Below, one piece after another: positions 26,232 through 35,646 of a stretch of 64,000 bases of DNA. Position 1 is the stretch's first letter, and each line of letters opens with the position of its first letter. The notes under the pieces were generated by a model. It made no database searches, had not been told where the DNA came from, and saw only the letters and a list, made by a program, of their open reading frames with translations. The position numbers were made by a program, and so were the translations under genes. Source of the stretch: Hoeflea sp. IMCC20628 (GTDB lineage Bacteria > Pseudomonadota > Alphaproteobacteria > Rhizobiales > Rhizobiaceae). The DNA is taken from NCBI RefSeq assembly GCF_001011155.1, contig NZ_CP011479.1, forward strand, positions 3,118,501 to 3,182,500, written 5' to 3'.

Positions 26232-27260
26232 TCAGGCGCTGGTGCGACGCCGTTTGAATGCAACGACTGCCGCATCAATGATTGCGTCAGGAACCTCCGG
26301 ACTGTCGAAGATCATATCAATTTTCAGAACGGCGGTCTTTTTGATGAGATCGAGCGCCCGCCCATGGCCCGCTTGCAGGCGGACATGGTCCTTTTCCGTG
26401 GTGATCAGATCGAGACCATACAACTCGGATTCCGAGAGAAGATCATTGATCTCATCATCGGTGAAAGGATGATGGTCGGGAAAGCCCTGACATCGCGCCA
26501 ATAGGACATGCGCCTGTTCAAGCGTTGCAAAGAATTTTTCAGGATCGCCGATGGCGGCGAAGGCAAGACAATTCCGGTTTAAGAATTGAGCCGCATTTCG
26601 CGGCTGGAGACGGGCCAGATGGATCGGCTTGGCTGCACGAGCCGCGAGCCGGATCATCGCATCAGCGCCCTTCCCCTCACCCACGACAATCAACGCATTA
26701 GCATGACGCACCTGATCAATGATCGGTGCGCGAACAGGGCCGGCGGGAAACACGCAACCATTGCCGACTCCGCGGCGCGCGTCCACCACCAGCAAAGCCT
26801 GATCGAAAACCAGCCTGGCGCTTTGAAAGCCGTCATCCATGATGATCAGGTCCGCGCCGCTTTCAACCAGCAGCTCGGCGCCTTCCACCCGATTGGCCGA
26901 CACCACCGTCATTGCCTTGGCAGCGAGCAGCATCGGTTCGTCCCCGACAAGCCGTGCAGTGTCCCTGGCCGGATCAACGACTGTTGCGTGGCGCACTCCG
27001 CCGCCATATCCCCGCGATAGAAATCCAGGCTTGAACCCGCGTGCAATCGCTGTGTCGGCCAGTGCCAACGCAGTTGGCGTCTTGCCCGATCCGCCAACCG
27101 TGAAATTGCCAACACAGATGACCGGCACAGGGACGGCCTTGCGCTCACGGTGATCCATGATGCGGCGCGCCACACGGCCATAAACCCAGCCGAAAGGCGA
27201 CAACAGCGCGGACTGGACACCGGCAGGTTCCCACCAGAATGGAGGAGCTTCACTTACCAT
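26232..27260 (-). CDS. lpxK: Tetraacyldisaccharide 4'-kinase (lipid A)
   Basis: A 342-residue LpxK that phosphorylates the 4' position of the lipid A disaccharide at the inner membrane. The Walker A-like P-loop is GNFTVGGSGKTPTALAL. DEPMLLA, VVSANRVEGAE and IMDDGFQ are family motifs. The hydrophobic N-terminus (SALLSPFGWVYGRV) is the membrane anchor. The ATG overlaps the end of waaA, so the two are coupled and belong to one lipid A/core operon. Confidence 0.95.
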   Translation of the reverse strand: MVSEAPPFWWEPAGVQSALLSPFGWVYGRVARRIMDHRERKAVPVPVICVGNFTVGGSGKTPTALALADTAIARGFKPGFLSRGYGGGVRHATVVDPARDTARLVGDEPMLLAAKAMTVVSANRVEGAELLVESGADLIIMDDGFQSARLVFDQALLVVDARRGVGNGCVFPAGPVRAPIIDQVRHANALIVVGEGKGADAMIRLAARAAKPIHLARLQPRNAAQFLNRNCLAFAAIGDPEKFFATLEQAHVLLARCQGFPDHHPFTDDEINDLLSESELYGLDLITTEKDHVRLQAGHGRALDLIKKTAVLKIDMIFDSPEVPDAIIDAAVVAFKRRRTSA

Positions 27261-28597
27261 TGGCCGCCCGCCCGGTTCTCCGCATTCTCGTTTTCGCGCG
27301 GCAAGAGCCGGGCTTTGACGGTTAAAGGGTTTATGTAAGGCTCAAGCGCACGAATAGTGGCCTTGAGCGCGCCGCGCATGTCGCGCAGGGTTTTCTCGCC
27401 GCCCTCAGCCATGGTCTGGCGCGCCTGCGGATTGGACAACAGAAAATGCACACCCTTGGCCAGCATTTCGCCGTCGCGAACAAACCGTGCGCCACCATTC
27501 TTGATCAGCTTGGCATAACTTTCCCGGAAATTTTCCACATTGCTGCCCGACAGCACCGAACAACCGAGCATGGCGGGTTCAAGAGGATTCTGGCCGCCTC
27601 CGCCCTTGAGAGACTTTCCGACAAAGGCAACCTCGGTCAAGTTCAGATACAGTCCCATCTCGCCGATCGTATCGCCAAGAAACACATCGGTCGAAGCCTC
27701 GATCGTGTCTCCGCGCGACCGGCGGACAACTGTCAGCCCCCGTGCCACCAGCATGGCTTCGATGGCGTCGGCGCGATCAGGGTGCCGGGGAACAAGAATG
27801 GTCAGCTGTTTGTGACGCGGTTTGAGCGCACGATGAACCGCCGCGACGATCTCGTCCTCTCCCTCAAATGTTGAAATTGCCGCCCATGTGGGCCGATTGC
27901 CTATTTGCGCCGTGAGCCTGGCCAATTCATCAACGTCCCATGGCGGCGCAGTCGTATCCACCTTGAGGTTGCCTGATACACTGACCGGTCTTGCTCCCAG
28001 CGCCAGAAAGCGCTCCGCATCGAGGTCCGACTGGGCAATGACGTGGGAAAGGTTTTCAAACAGGGCGTCGGCGAGACTGGGCCGTTTGCTCCAGCGTGCA
28101 AAAGATCGATCCGACAAACGGCCGTTGACCAGCACCTGCGGCGTTCTTCGCACACCCAGTTCAAGGATGGTCATCGGCCAGATTTCGGACTCTGCAATGA
28201 TTGCCAGATCAGGCAGCCAATGATCGAGGAATCGCGAAACAGCAGGCTTCAGATCAAGCGGCACATACTGGTGAATGACGGTATCACCAAGCCGCTCGCG
28301 CGCCAGGCCTGCCGAGGTCACGGTTCCGGTGGTCAAGACCACCGAGATGCCGCGCCGCCGCACTTCCTTGATCAAGGGAATAACCGCCGAGGTTTCGCCG
28401 ACACTGGCGGCGTGAAACCAGACAAGCGGTCCAACGGGCCTTTCGATGTCGGAGCGGCCGTACCGCTCCTTGCGGCGGGTTCGCTCTTCCTTGCCCTTGG
28501 CTGCGCGGATGGCAAGATAAGGTCCAAGCAGGGGATACAGGCCGGCACCGAACCAGCGGTAGCCGACCAGCGCCGCGCGTGCCCAGCCGCGGCTCAT
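27254..28597 (-). CDS. waaA: 3-deoxy-D-manno-octulosonic acid (Kdo) transferase
   Basis: A 447-residue GT30 Kdo transferase that adds Kdo to lipid IVA on the cytoplasmic face. It has an N-terminal membrane anchor (AALVGYRWFGAGLYPLLGPYLAI), then FHAASVGETSAVIPL (family catalytic region) and LVNGRLSDRSFARW. The C-terminal GGGQNPLEPAMLGCSVLSG binds the nucleotide sugar. It overlaps the acyltransferase gene upstream by four bases and lpxK downstream. Confidence 0.95.
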   Translation of the reverse strand: MSRGWARAALVGYRWFGAGLYPLLGPYLAIRAAKGKEERTRRKERYGRSDIERPVGPLVWFHAASVGETSAVIPLIKEVRRRGISVVLTTGTVTSAGLARERLGDTVIHQYVPLDLKPAVSRFLDHWLPDLAIIAESEIWPMTILELGVRRTPQVLVNGRLSDRSFARWSKRPSLADALFENLSHVIAQSDLDAERFLALGARPVSVSGNLKVDTTAPPWDVDELARLTAQIGNRPTWAAISTFEGEDEIVAAVHRALKPRHKQLTILVPRHPDRADAIEAMLVARGLTVVRRSRGDTIEASTDVFLGDTIGEMGLYLNLTEVAFVGKSLKGGGGQNPLEPAMLGCSVLSGSNVENFRESYAKLIKNGGARFVRDGEMLAKGVHFLLSNPQARQTMAEGGEKTLRDMRGALKATIRALEPYINPLTVKARLLPRENENAENRAGGQW

Positions 28598-29361
28598 GAA
28601 TTGGCCTCGACGGCGCGCATCGCTTCTTCGGTGATGCGATTGAGTTCAGCGGTTACCTGCATGCGTTTCTCAGCCAGTTCTTCTTTTCCGGCCTTGGCGG
28701 GAACGAAAATGGGTGGAGCAAGCCGAACGCTACGGGTGCCGAAAGGCAAATTGATGGTGGTCTTGTCCCAGGTTTTTTCAAGCACATGACGGCGGCTTGT
28801 TGCCAATGCCACCGGAACAATCGGCCGTCCCGAAATTCGTGCCAACGCGATAATTCCCTCGCCGGCCAGACGTGCCTCGCCCTTGGAAATATCGGCAATC
28901 ATGACGACATTGACTCCGTTCCGGAGCGCGTCACGCATGCCGAAGAGAGCCTTGACGCCGCCTTTTTCGGTTACCATACGCGTCTCGCGTCCGCCCGAAC
29001 CACGGATCACCTCTATCCCGGCGCGCGTGAGCACCCGCGCATTGATCTCTGCGTCAGCGCTGCGCGATACCAGCGAGGTGAATTTCCGGTCACGTGGCGC
29101 AGCATAGGGAACCAGCAGATGCTGGCCATGCCAAAGCGCGAAGATCGCCGGCCATTCACCCTCAATCAAAGCTTCCCAATCGGTGGAGGTCTTGTTGTCG
29201 CGGTTGCTCCGCCAGATCGCACCCAGCGTCCAGTGGATCAAAGCCGATCCAGCGCGCTGAACCCATTCGGACTGCAACAGTTTCTTGCCCAGACGACGCC
29301 GGTTCATCTTCTCGCTAAGCTTATGAAGCCTAGGCGCTGCCTCAGCGTCCGGTTTGGTCAT
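28594..29361 (-). CDS. DUF374 lysophospholipid-acyltransferase-like protein
   Basis: A 255-residue DUF374 protein, a relative of glycerol-phosphate and lipid A acyltransferases. IFALWHGQHLLVPY carries the catalytic His in this family; SLVSRSADAEINARVL, VIRGSGGRETRM and IVPVALATSRRH follow. An in-frame start at 29415 would overlap the DUF4170 gene by 35 bp; the ATG at 29361 avoids this and is preferred, though no strong ribosome site marks either. Located directly upstream of waaA, it probably modifies lipid A or a related envelope lipid. Substrate is unknown. Confidence 0.8.
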   Translation of the reverse strand: MTKPDAEAAPRLHKLSEKMNRRRLGKKLLQSEWVQRAGSALIHWTLGAIWRSNRDNKTSTDWEALIEGEWPAIFALWHGQHLLVPYAAPRDRKFTSLVSRSADAEINARVLTRAGIEVIRGSGGRETRMVTEKGGVKALFGMRDALRNGVNVVMIADISKGEARLAGEGIIALARISGRPIVPVALATSRRHVLEKTWDKTTINLPFGTRSVRLAPPIFVPAKAGKEELAEKRMQVTAELNRITEEAMRAVEANS

Positions 29362-29380
29362 CTTGTCTTTCGTCCGAGCC

Positions 29381-29629
29381 CTAAGACGCGGTTTTGCTAT
29401 CGTCATGCGGATCAAGCATCCGATGCATATGCACGATGAAATACCGCATATGGGCGTTGTCCACGGTCATTTGCGCCTTGGACTTCCAAGCATCGAGAGC
29501 TTTGGCATAGTTGGGGAATATCCCGACGATGTCGAGCGCATCCAGATCCCTGAAGTCCATGGACTCGAGATCCTTGAGTTCGCCGCCAAATACAAGATGT
29601 AAAAGTTGCTTCTTTTCGCCATCGGCCAT
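29381..29629 (-). CDS. DUF4170 domain protein
   Basis: An 82-residue protein (MADGEKKQLLHLVFGGEL... DIVGIFPNYAKALDAWKSKAQMTVDNAHMRYFIVHMHRML) matching DUF4170, a small soluble alphaproteobacterial family found beside lipid A genes. The frame is open to 29689, but GTGGAGTG sits before the ATG at 29629. Function is unknown; its fixed position between the phosphatase and acyltransferase genes suggests an envelope-linked task. Confidence 0.75.
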   Translation of the reverse strand: MADGEKKQLLHLVFGGELKDLESMDFRDLDALDIVGIFPNYAKALDAWKSKAQMTVDNAHMRYFIVHMHRMLDPHDDSKTAS

Positions 29630-29695
29630 GGTGTCACTCCACGAATAAACGGTGCTGCCTATCAAAGCGCGGTTTGCGGCAATTCCCAAGAAAGG

Positions 29696-30502
29696 TCAAT
29701 GCCCGTTTGCAGGCTTCAACAAGCCCAGCAGACCCGGTGTCTGTTCAAACGACGCAGCAACCAGCAGACCGCGCGATGGATCTGGTGCATTGTAGACCAT
29801 GCGCGCGCCATCCCTGTCGACAAGAACATGACCGGTTTCAGCCAGCATGACATCGGCAGCGGCCAGATCCCATTCACTGGATCGCGGACGAATGAAAAGC
29901 CCGTCAAGGCCGCCTTGCGCCACCGCAGCCACACGAAGCGCCAGGGAGGGCCCCCCAGCGACTTTTTCCAGACTTTCCTCTGCACCAGGATAAATTTCCT
30001 TGGCGACCACGTCGGGAACCGCAATACGCAAAGGGGCCTGCGACAGGCCTGTATCATTTGCTGCGAGTTGAACCCCATTGAGGAATGCGCCGCCGCCCAG
30101 GTGAGCACGCCAGACTTCGCCGCGCGCCGGTGCCGCGAGCACGCCGGCGACCGGTATTCCATCCTCGACAAGTCCGATGCTGACACACCAGTCGGGCCGG
30201 CCGGAAACATAGGCGCGGGTGCCGTCGATCGGATCGATGATGAAAACGCGCCGGTGCGAGAGCCGCTCCTCGGTATCCACAGCCTCCTCGGAAAGCCAGC
30301 CATAGTCCGGTCTGGCATCAATCAGCATTTTGCGAAGCAACAGGTCGATGGCAATGTCGGCTTCGCTGACCGGTGAGCGGCCCTCGTTCTTGTACCAGAC
30401 CTCCGGATCCTTGCGGAAATGGGACATGGCGATATCCGCCGCCAGACGCGACGCTGCGAGCATCAGGGCCAGGTCGTCGGCATGTTCCCTAGTCGCCTGC
30501 AA
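29696..30502 (-). CDS. Inositol-monophosphatase-family phosphatase, CysQ-like
   Basis: A 268-residue lithium-sensitive-type phosphatase. The metal-binding motifs are WLSEEA, DPIDGTRAYVSG and EWDLAAADVML. CysQ (3',5'-bisphosphate nucleotidase, which clears PAP from sulfate assimilation) is the closest guess; inositol or sugar phosphate is an alternative. It overlaps the end of the PmbA gene by 14 bp and is therefore coupled to it. Confidence 0.82.
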   Translation of the reverse strand: MQATREHADDLALMLAASRLAADIAMSHFRKDPEVWYKNEGRSPVSEADIAIDLLLRKMLIDARPDYGWLSEEAVDTEERLSHRRVFIIDPIDGTRAYVSGRPDWCVSIGLVEDGIPVAGVLAAPARGEVWRAHLGGGAFLNGVQLAANDTGLSQAPLRIAVPDVVAKEIYPGAEESLEKVAGGPSLALRVAAVAQGGLDGLFIRPRSSEWDLAAADVMLAETGHVLVDRDGARMVYNAPDPSRGLLVAASFEQTPGLLGLLKPANGH

Positions 30503-31823
30503 GCGTCATACCTTCCACCGCAATGGTCGGCGCCGCCACCGAATATTTGGGATCAATGTCATTGGCCAGAACCATGCGCTTGAACATGTCCTTGAGATTG
30601 GACGCTATGGTGACTTCCGACACTGCAAATGTCAGTTCACCATTCTCGATCCAGAAGCCCGAAGCGCCACGGCTGTATTCGCCGGTGATGGCGTTGACGC
30701 CCTGTCCGATCAGTTCGGTGACGTAAAAACCATTGCCGACAGACGCAATAAGTTCCTTCGCGGACTGAGGACCCGGATTGACGATGACATTGCTTGATGA
30801 CGGTCCGCCCCGGCCAGCACGGCCGTTGCTTTTCAAGCCCAATTCACGCGCAACCGACGTCGTCAGATACCACTGCTGCAGCACGCCATCCTCGACCATG
30901 GTCAAGGGGCCTTCCGAAACGCCTTCGCCATCAAAGGGACGGGAACCCGATCCACGGAGAACGAAGGGATCATCGACAAGAGTCAGTCCCTTTATCGCCA
31001 CCTGCTTGCCCATCATGTCACGGAGAAAACTGGTTTTCCGTGCAACTGACGCACCGTTGATGGCCGACACAAGATGCCCGATAAAGCCGCGTGCCACCCG
31101 CGGATCAAAAACCACGGTCACATTGGATGCGGTCTTGACCTTGCGCGGGTTGACCTTGGCAACCGTTCGTTCCCCAGCGCGCCGGCCGATGGTTGCGGCG
31201 TCGTCGAGATCGGCCAGGAAAACACGGCTGTCAAAATCGTAATCGCGTTCCATCTTGACGCCTTCGCCAGCGATCACGCTGACCGACGTCGAGAACCCGG
31301 ACCTCTCAAAGGCGCCCGAAAAGCCATGCGAAGTGGCCAGCACCATGCCGAAGAGCCCTGTTCCCGCACCGGCACCAATGGAACTAGCCACCCCAGACAC
31401 ACCTAGGGCGGCGGCTTCAGCGGCAATTGCAGCTTCCACCAGGGATTCGGCCGGAGGCTCTGTGGGATCAAACAGATCCAGATCAGGCCAGGTTTTGGCG
31501 AGCCTGTCAGCGTCAGCAAGGCAGGCATAGGGGTCTTCAGGCGACACACGCGCCATGGCGACAGCACGAGTAGCAAGAGCCTCCTCGTCTGCGCCCTGCC
31601 CGGCTTGGACAGTTGCGACTTTCTGGCCAACGAAAACCCGGAGACTGAAATCATCCGATTCGGACGATTCGGTGTTTTCCACCTGGCCGTTGCGCACGGA
31701 AGCAGACCGTGACCGGCGGCGGACCACCACTGCGTCCGCCTGATCGGCGCCTGCGGCGCGAGCGCGCTCGATTAATCGCTCAGCTGTCGCCAGCAAGCCT
31801 TCAGATTGTTTGGAATCGCTCAT
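30489..31823 (-). CDS. pmbA: PmbA/TldE-type metalloprotease-family protein
   Basis: A 444-residue TldD/PmbA family member. In E. coli the TldD-TldE(PmbA) pair trims peptides such as microcin B17 and the CcdA antitoxin; TldE is the partner that lacks the metal-binding HExxxH motif. None is visible here, which agrees with the PmbA side. Characteristic segments are VRNGQVENTESSESDDFSL near the N-terminus and FWIENGELTFAVSEVTIASNL near the C-terminus. First gene of the minus-strand block, divergent from the antiporter gene. No tldD is in the window. Confidence 0.88.
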   Translation of the reverse strand: MSDSKQSEGLLATAERLIERARAAGADQADAVVVRRRSRSASVRNGQVENTESSESDDFSLRVFVGQKVATVQAGQGADEEALATRAVAMARVSPEDPYACLADADRLAKTWPDLDLFDPTEPPAESLVEAAIAAEAAALGVSGVASSIGAGAGTGLFGMVLATSHGFSGAFERSGFSTSVSVIAGEGVKMERDYDFDSRVFLADLDDAATIGRRAGERTVAKVNPRKVKTASNVTVVFDPRVARGFIGHLVSAINGASVARKTSFLRDMMGKQVAIKGLTLVDDPFVLRGSGSRPFDGEGVSEGPLTMVEDGVLQQWYLTTSVARELGLKSNGRAGRGGPSSSNVIVNPGPQSAKELIASVGNGFYVTELIGQGVNAITGEYSRGASGFWIENGELTFAVSEVTIASNLKDMFKRMVLANDIDPKYSVAAPTIAVEGMTLAGD

Positions 31824-31924
31824 GTTTTTTGGCCTTTCGCTTGGCTCTCATGTATTGTCCCGACCGTCAAGCATCAAGCCCATCATGGTCCGGGCGGACC
31901 GGATTCGAAAACGGAGCATCTGGA

Positions 31925-33742
31925 ATGGTCGCAGGCGAAGCCAACCTTTACACTGAAGGTCTTATCCTGCTGTGCGGAGCCACCATCGCTGCTCCCCTGT
32001 TCAAGAAGATAGGGCTTGGCACCGTGCTCGGCTACCTTTCTGCCGGAATCGTGATTGGCCCGCTGCTGCGTATCATCACCGATGGCGAGGGAATCCTGCA
32101 TTTTGCCGAGCTTGGCGTGGTGTTGCTGCTGTTCATCATCGGGCTGGAACTCAAGCCGTCGCGGCTGTGGCAATTGCGCCGTGATATTTTCGGTCTCGGG
32201 CTGGTGCAGGTCATGGTGTCGGCTCTCGCGCTGTTTGCGGCAACCTTTGCATTCGGCGGGGAATCCTGGGCCGCGGCAACCGTGATCGGGTTCGGTCTGG
32301 CGCTGTCCTCCACTGCTTTTGGCATCCAGATCCTGGAAGAGCGCGGCGATCTCAACACCAGATACGGCCAGCAATCGTTCTCGATCCTGTTGTTTCAGGA
32401 TCTGGCCATCGTGCCGATTCTGGCGCTGGTGCCACTTGTCACGCCGACGACGGCTGATCATGGCGGATCAATCCTGAGCGACATCGCCATCACCGTCGGT
32501 GCCATCGCCGCTCTGCTTGTCGCAGGGCGATATCTGCTTAATCCTTTGTTCCAGCTGATTGCAGGAACCGGCGCCAAGGAAGCCATGATTGCAGCAGCCC
32601 TGTTTGTTGTGCTTGGCTCGGGAACGCTGATGCAGGTCGCAGGCCTGTCGATGGCGCTCGGCGCCTTTATCGCTGGTGTGATGCTGGCAGAATCGTCCTA
32701 CAGGCATGAACTCGAAGCCGATATCGAGCCCTTTCGCGGCATCCTGCTCGGTTTGTTTTTCATGGCGGTGGGGCTGTCGCTGGATCTTGCGGTGATCGCA
32801 GACAACATCCTCATCATACTGATTGCCGTGCCGGTTCTGATGATCATCAAGGCGCTAGTGATCTATGGTGCATGCCGGATCTTTGGCTCAAGCCACAATA
32901 CCAGCGTCGAAATCGCGGGATTGTTGCCGCAGGGCGGAGAATTCGGGTTTGTCATTTTCAGTGCCGCTGCGGCTGCTGGCGTATTCGCCCAGGCTACCGC
33001 TTCGCTGCTGGTGGCGATCGTCACCATATCGATGGCGTTGACGCCGCTGGCGGCGCTACTGGCAAAGCGGCTGATGCAGACTGAGACTGACGAGCAAATG
33101 GACGAGGATTTTGCTGGTGCAGGCTCCGACGTTCTGATGATCGGATTTTCTCGCTTTGGTCAGATTGCGTCTCAGATTCTGCTTGCTGGCGGGTCGGACG
33201 TCACCATCATCGACCAGTCCCCGGAGCGGATCCGCTCGGCTTCCAAATTCGGATTCAGGATTTATTTTGGCGATGGCACCCGCAAGGATGTTCTGGTCGC
33301 TGCCGGCATCAAGCGGGCAAAGATTGTGGCCGTCTGCACGCACAAGCAGGAGATCACCGACAAGATTGTCGATTTGATTCAGGCCGAGTTTCCCACCGCC
33401 CGCATATTTGCCCGCGCTTATGACAGGACACACACCTTGTCGTTGCGGGCCCGAGGCGTTGACTATGAGGCGCGAGAAACTTTTGAATCCGGCATGTTGT
33501 TTGGACGAAAGACCTTGGAATCACTTGGCACATCGGAAGATCAGGCGCTCGAGATCAGCCTTGACGTGCGCCGTCTCGACGAGGAACGGCTGGCGATGCA
33601 GGCCGTGGAGGGGCTTTTGGCCGGGCAGGACAAATTGCATACCCGCCCCGTGACACCGGAACCGCTGATCAGACCGAAACGCGAATCCGAACGTCTGGAC
33701 AAACCACTCAAACCGGATCACACATTGTCAGATCCCGCCTGA
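31925..33742 (+). CDS. CPA2-family cation:proton antiporter with TrkA-N domain (KefB/C-like)
   Basis: A 605-residue membrane protein. The first ~390 residues form about twelve transmembrane helices (LGTVLGYLSAGIVIGPLL; GVVLLLFIIGLELKPSRLW). From about residue 400 a TrkA-N dinucleotide-binding domain follows (MIGFSRFGQIASQILLAGG, then IIDQS), which gates potassium or cation efflux in Kef systems. The tail is charged and Pro-rich. The frame is open from 31709 across the pmbA promoter; GGAG at 31914 supports the ATG at 31925. No KefF/G ancillary gene is adjacent. Confidence 0.9.
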   Translation: MVAGEANLYTEGLILLCGATIAAPLFKKIGLGTVLGYLSAGIVIGPLLRIITDGEGILHFAELGVVLLLFIIGLELKPSRLWQLRRDIFGLGLVQVMVSALALFAATFAFGGESWAAATVIGFGLALSSTAFGIQILEERGDLNTRYGQQSFSILLFQDLAIVPILALVPLVTPTTADHGGSILSDIAITVGAIAALLVAGRYLLNPLFQLIAGTGAKEAMIAAALFVVLGSGTLMQVAGLSMALGAFIAGVMLAESSYRHELEADIEPFRGILLGLFFMAVGLSLDLAVIADNILIILIAVPVLMIIKALVIYGACRIFGSSHNTSVEIAGLLPQGGEFGFVIFSAAAAAGVFAQATASLLVAIVTISMALTPLAALLAKRLMQTETDEQMDEDFAGAGSDVLMIGFSRFGQIASQILLAGGSDVTIIDQSPERIRSASKFGFRIYFGDGTRKDVLVAAGIKRAKIVAVCTHKQEITDKIVDLIQAEFPTARIFARAYDRTHTLSLRARGVDYEARETFESGMLFGRKTLESLGTSEDQALEISLDVRRLDEERLAMQAVEGLLAGQDKLHTRPVTPEPLIRPKRESERLDKPLKPDHTLSDPA

Positions 33743-33767
33743 CCATCGACAGCCAGAAAGACAAATC

Positions 33768-34187
33768 ATGACACCGTTTCACCTTGCCTTTCCGATCCGC
33801 GACATTGAAGAGACCCGCCATTTTTATGGTGAGCTGCTTGGCTGTCCGATGGGTCGTTTTACCGACAGCTGGATCGATTTCGATCTATTCGGCCACCAGA
33901 TGTCGGGCCATGTCCGCCCGGATGCGGGCAAAGCGGCTGAGTCCGGCGCGGTGGATGGTCATTCAGTGCCGATCCCGCATTTTGGCGCGGTCCTTCGGAT
34001 GGAAGACTGGAAAGCGCTCGCCGAAAAGCTTGAGATGACCGAAGAGAAGATAGACTGGATCATGAAGCCGACCTTGCGGTTTGAAGGACAACCCGGCGAG
34101 CAGGCTACCTTGTTTATTCGCGATCCGTCCGGAAACGCTCTGGAATTCAAGGGGTTTGCGGATCTGGGACAAGTCTTCGCCTCGTGA
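33768..34187 (+). CDS. VOC/glyoxalase-fold protein
   Basis: A 139-residue vicinal-oxygen-chelate protein. HLAFPIRDIEETRHFYGELLGCP opens the first module and FIRDPSGNALEFKGF closes the second, with metal-ligand candidates His5 and Glu near the end. Substrate is unknown. Its end overlaps the GTG of the MATE gene (GTGA), so they are probably cotranscribed. Confidence 0.8.
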   Translation: MTPFHLAFPIRDIEETRHFYGELLGCPMGRFTDSWIDFDLFGHQMSGHVRPDAGKAAESGAVDGHSVPIPHFGAVLRMEDWKALAEKLEMTEEKIDWIMKPTLRFEGQPGEQATLFIRDPSGNALEFKGFADLGQVFAS

Positions 34188-35635
34188 ACGGCGCCAAACC
34201 AAAGCCATCCATGACTGCTGCGGTACGCGGCGATTCGGCGAAATTTGTCACCGGCTCAACCATGCGTCACGTGGTGACCATGACCGCGACCGGATCGGTT
34301 GGGCTGGTGGCGATCTTTATCGTCGATGCGCTCAACCTGTTTTACATTTCGCTGCTCGGGCAACAGGAACTTGCCGCCGCGATTGGCTACGCCGGGACGC
34401 TGTTGTTCTTCAGCACGTCAATTGCCATCGGCCTTTCCATTGCTGCAACCGCATTGACGTCACGCGCGCTCGGTCGGGGCGCCCGGGCCGAGGCCCGGGA
34501 AATCGCCGGCGCGTCGATCGCCTATATGCTGATCCTGATGATAGCCACTGTCGCTGTAACCTACCCGTTTTTGGGCAAGCTTGTACGGATGATGGGAGCT
34601 CAGGGCCAGACAGCGGAGCTGGCAACGGAATTCATGCAGATCGTGCTGCCGTCATTGCCGGTCCTGGGCACCGGCATGTGCCTTGGCGCCTTGCTCCGGG
34701 CCGTCGGTGACGCCAAACGATCAATGTATGTCACTCTCGGGGCCGGCGCGCTGACTGCGATGCTTGATCCTATCTTCATCTTCTGGTTTGACCTTGGCAT
34801 CCATGGCGCGGCCATTGCCACGGTGATTTCCCGTTTCGCGCTGGTCGGCATCGGTCTGTATGCGCTTATCCGGGTGCACAATCTCATTGCCATGCCGTCA
34901 AGAGCAGTGATTTCGCGGGAAATCACCCCGTTTCTCGCAATCGGGCTGCCCGCATTGATGACGCAGATCGCCACCCCTGTGGGCAACACCTTCGTGACCA
35001 CGACCATGGCACAACACGGCGATGCGGCTGTCGCCGGCTGGGCTGTGGTCGGGCGGCTGATCCCGGTGGCATTCGGCGCCCTGTTCGCGCTGTCAGGTGC
35101 TGTGGGCCCGATCCTCGGGCAGAATTTCGGTGCGAAGCGCTATGACCGACTGACCTCGACCATGCGTGACAGCCTCGTCTTCATCATCATTTACACCCTG
35201 GCTGCCTGGGCACTGTTGGCGTTGTTTCGCAATCAGATTGCCGATCTTTTTGGCGCGGTTGGTGATGCCCGCGAGGTCATCGTGTTTTTCTGCCTGTTTG
35301 TCGCCGGCAGCTTCATTTTCAACGCCATGCTGTTTGTCGCCAATGCCGCGTTCAACAATCTCGGCTTCGCGCTTTATTCCACCGTGTTCAACTGGAGCCG
35401 CTCAACGCTTGGCGTGATACCGTTCGTCTGGCTAGGATCAAGCTGGTACGGCGCCACCGGCGCGCTGGCCGGCTATGGCCTGGGCGCGGTGGTGTTCGGC
35501 ATTGCCGCCGTCATCGTCAGTTTCAGGGTGGTTGCGAATATTGGCGATAAGGATGGCGGCGGTCCCGACATGATCCCGGTTGCAGTGCCACCGGCGGGAC
35601 AATCCGCATTCACCAGCGGCAAGGCGTCCATTTAA
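34184..35635 (+). CDS. MATE-family multidrug efflux transporter
   Basis: A 483-residue MATE exporter with twelve hydrophobic segments in two pseudo-repeats, for example MTATGSVGLVAIFIVDALNLFYIS and LAIGLPALMTQIATPVGNTFV. Such transporters expel cationic drugs in exchange for sodium or protons. GTG at 34184 overlaps the VOC gene stop. The last ~30 residues are a soluble tail. It converges with the patatin-like gene 11 bp away. Confidence 0.9.
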   Translation: MNGAKPKPSMTAAVRGDSAKFVTGSTMRHVVTMTATGSVGLVAIFIVDALNLFYISLLGQQELAAAIGYAGTLLFFSTSIAIGLSIAATALTSRALGRGARAEAREIAGASIAYMLILMIATVAVTYPFLGKLVRMMGAQGQTAELATEFMQIVLPSLPVLGTGMCLGALLRAVGDAKRSMYVTLGAGALTAMLDPIFIFWFDLGIHGAAIATVISRFALVGIGLYALIRVHNLIAMPSRAVISREITPFLAIGLPALMTQIATPVGNTFVTTTMAQHGDAAVAGWAVVGRLIPVAFGALFALSGAVGPILGQNFGAKRYDRLTSTMRDSLVFIIIYTLAAWALLALFRNQIADLFGAVGDAREVIVFFCLFVAGSFIFNAMLFVANAAFNNLGFALYSTVFNWSRSTLGVIPFVWLGSSWYGATGALAGYGLGAVVFGIAAVIVSFRVVANIGDKDGGGPDMIPVAVPPAGQSAFTSGKASI

Positions 35636-35646
35636 GGATTGTCACT

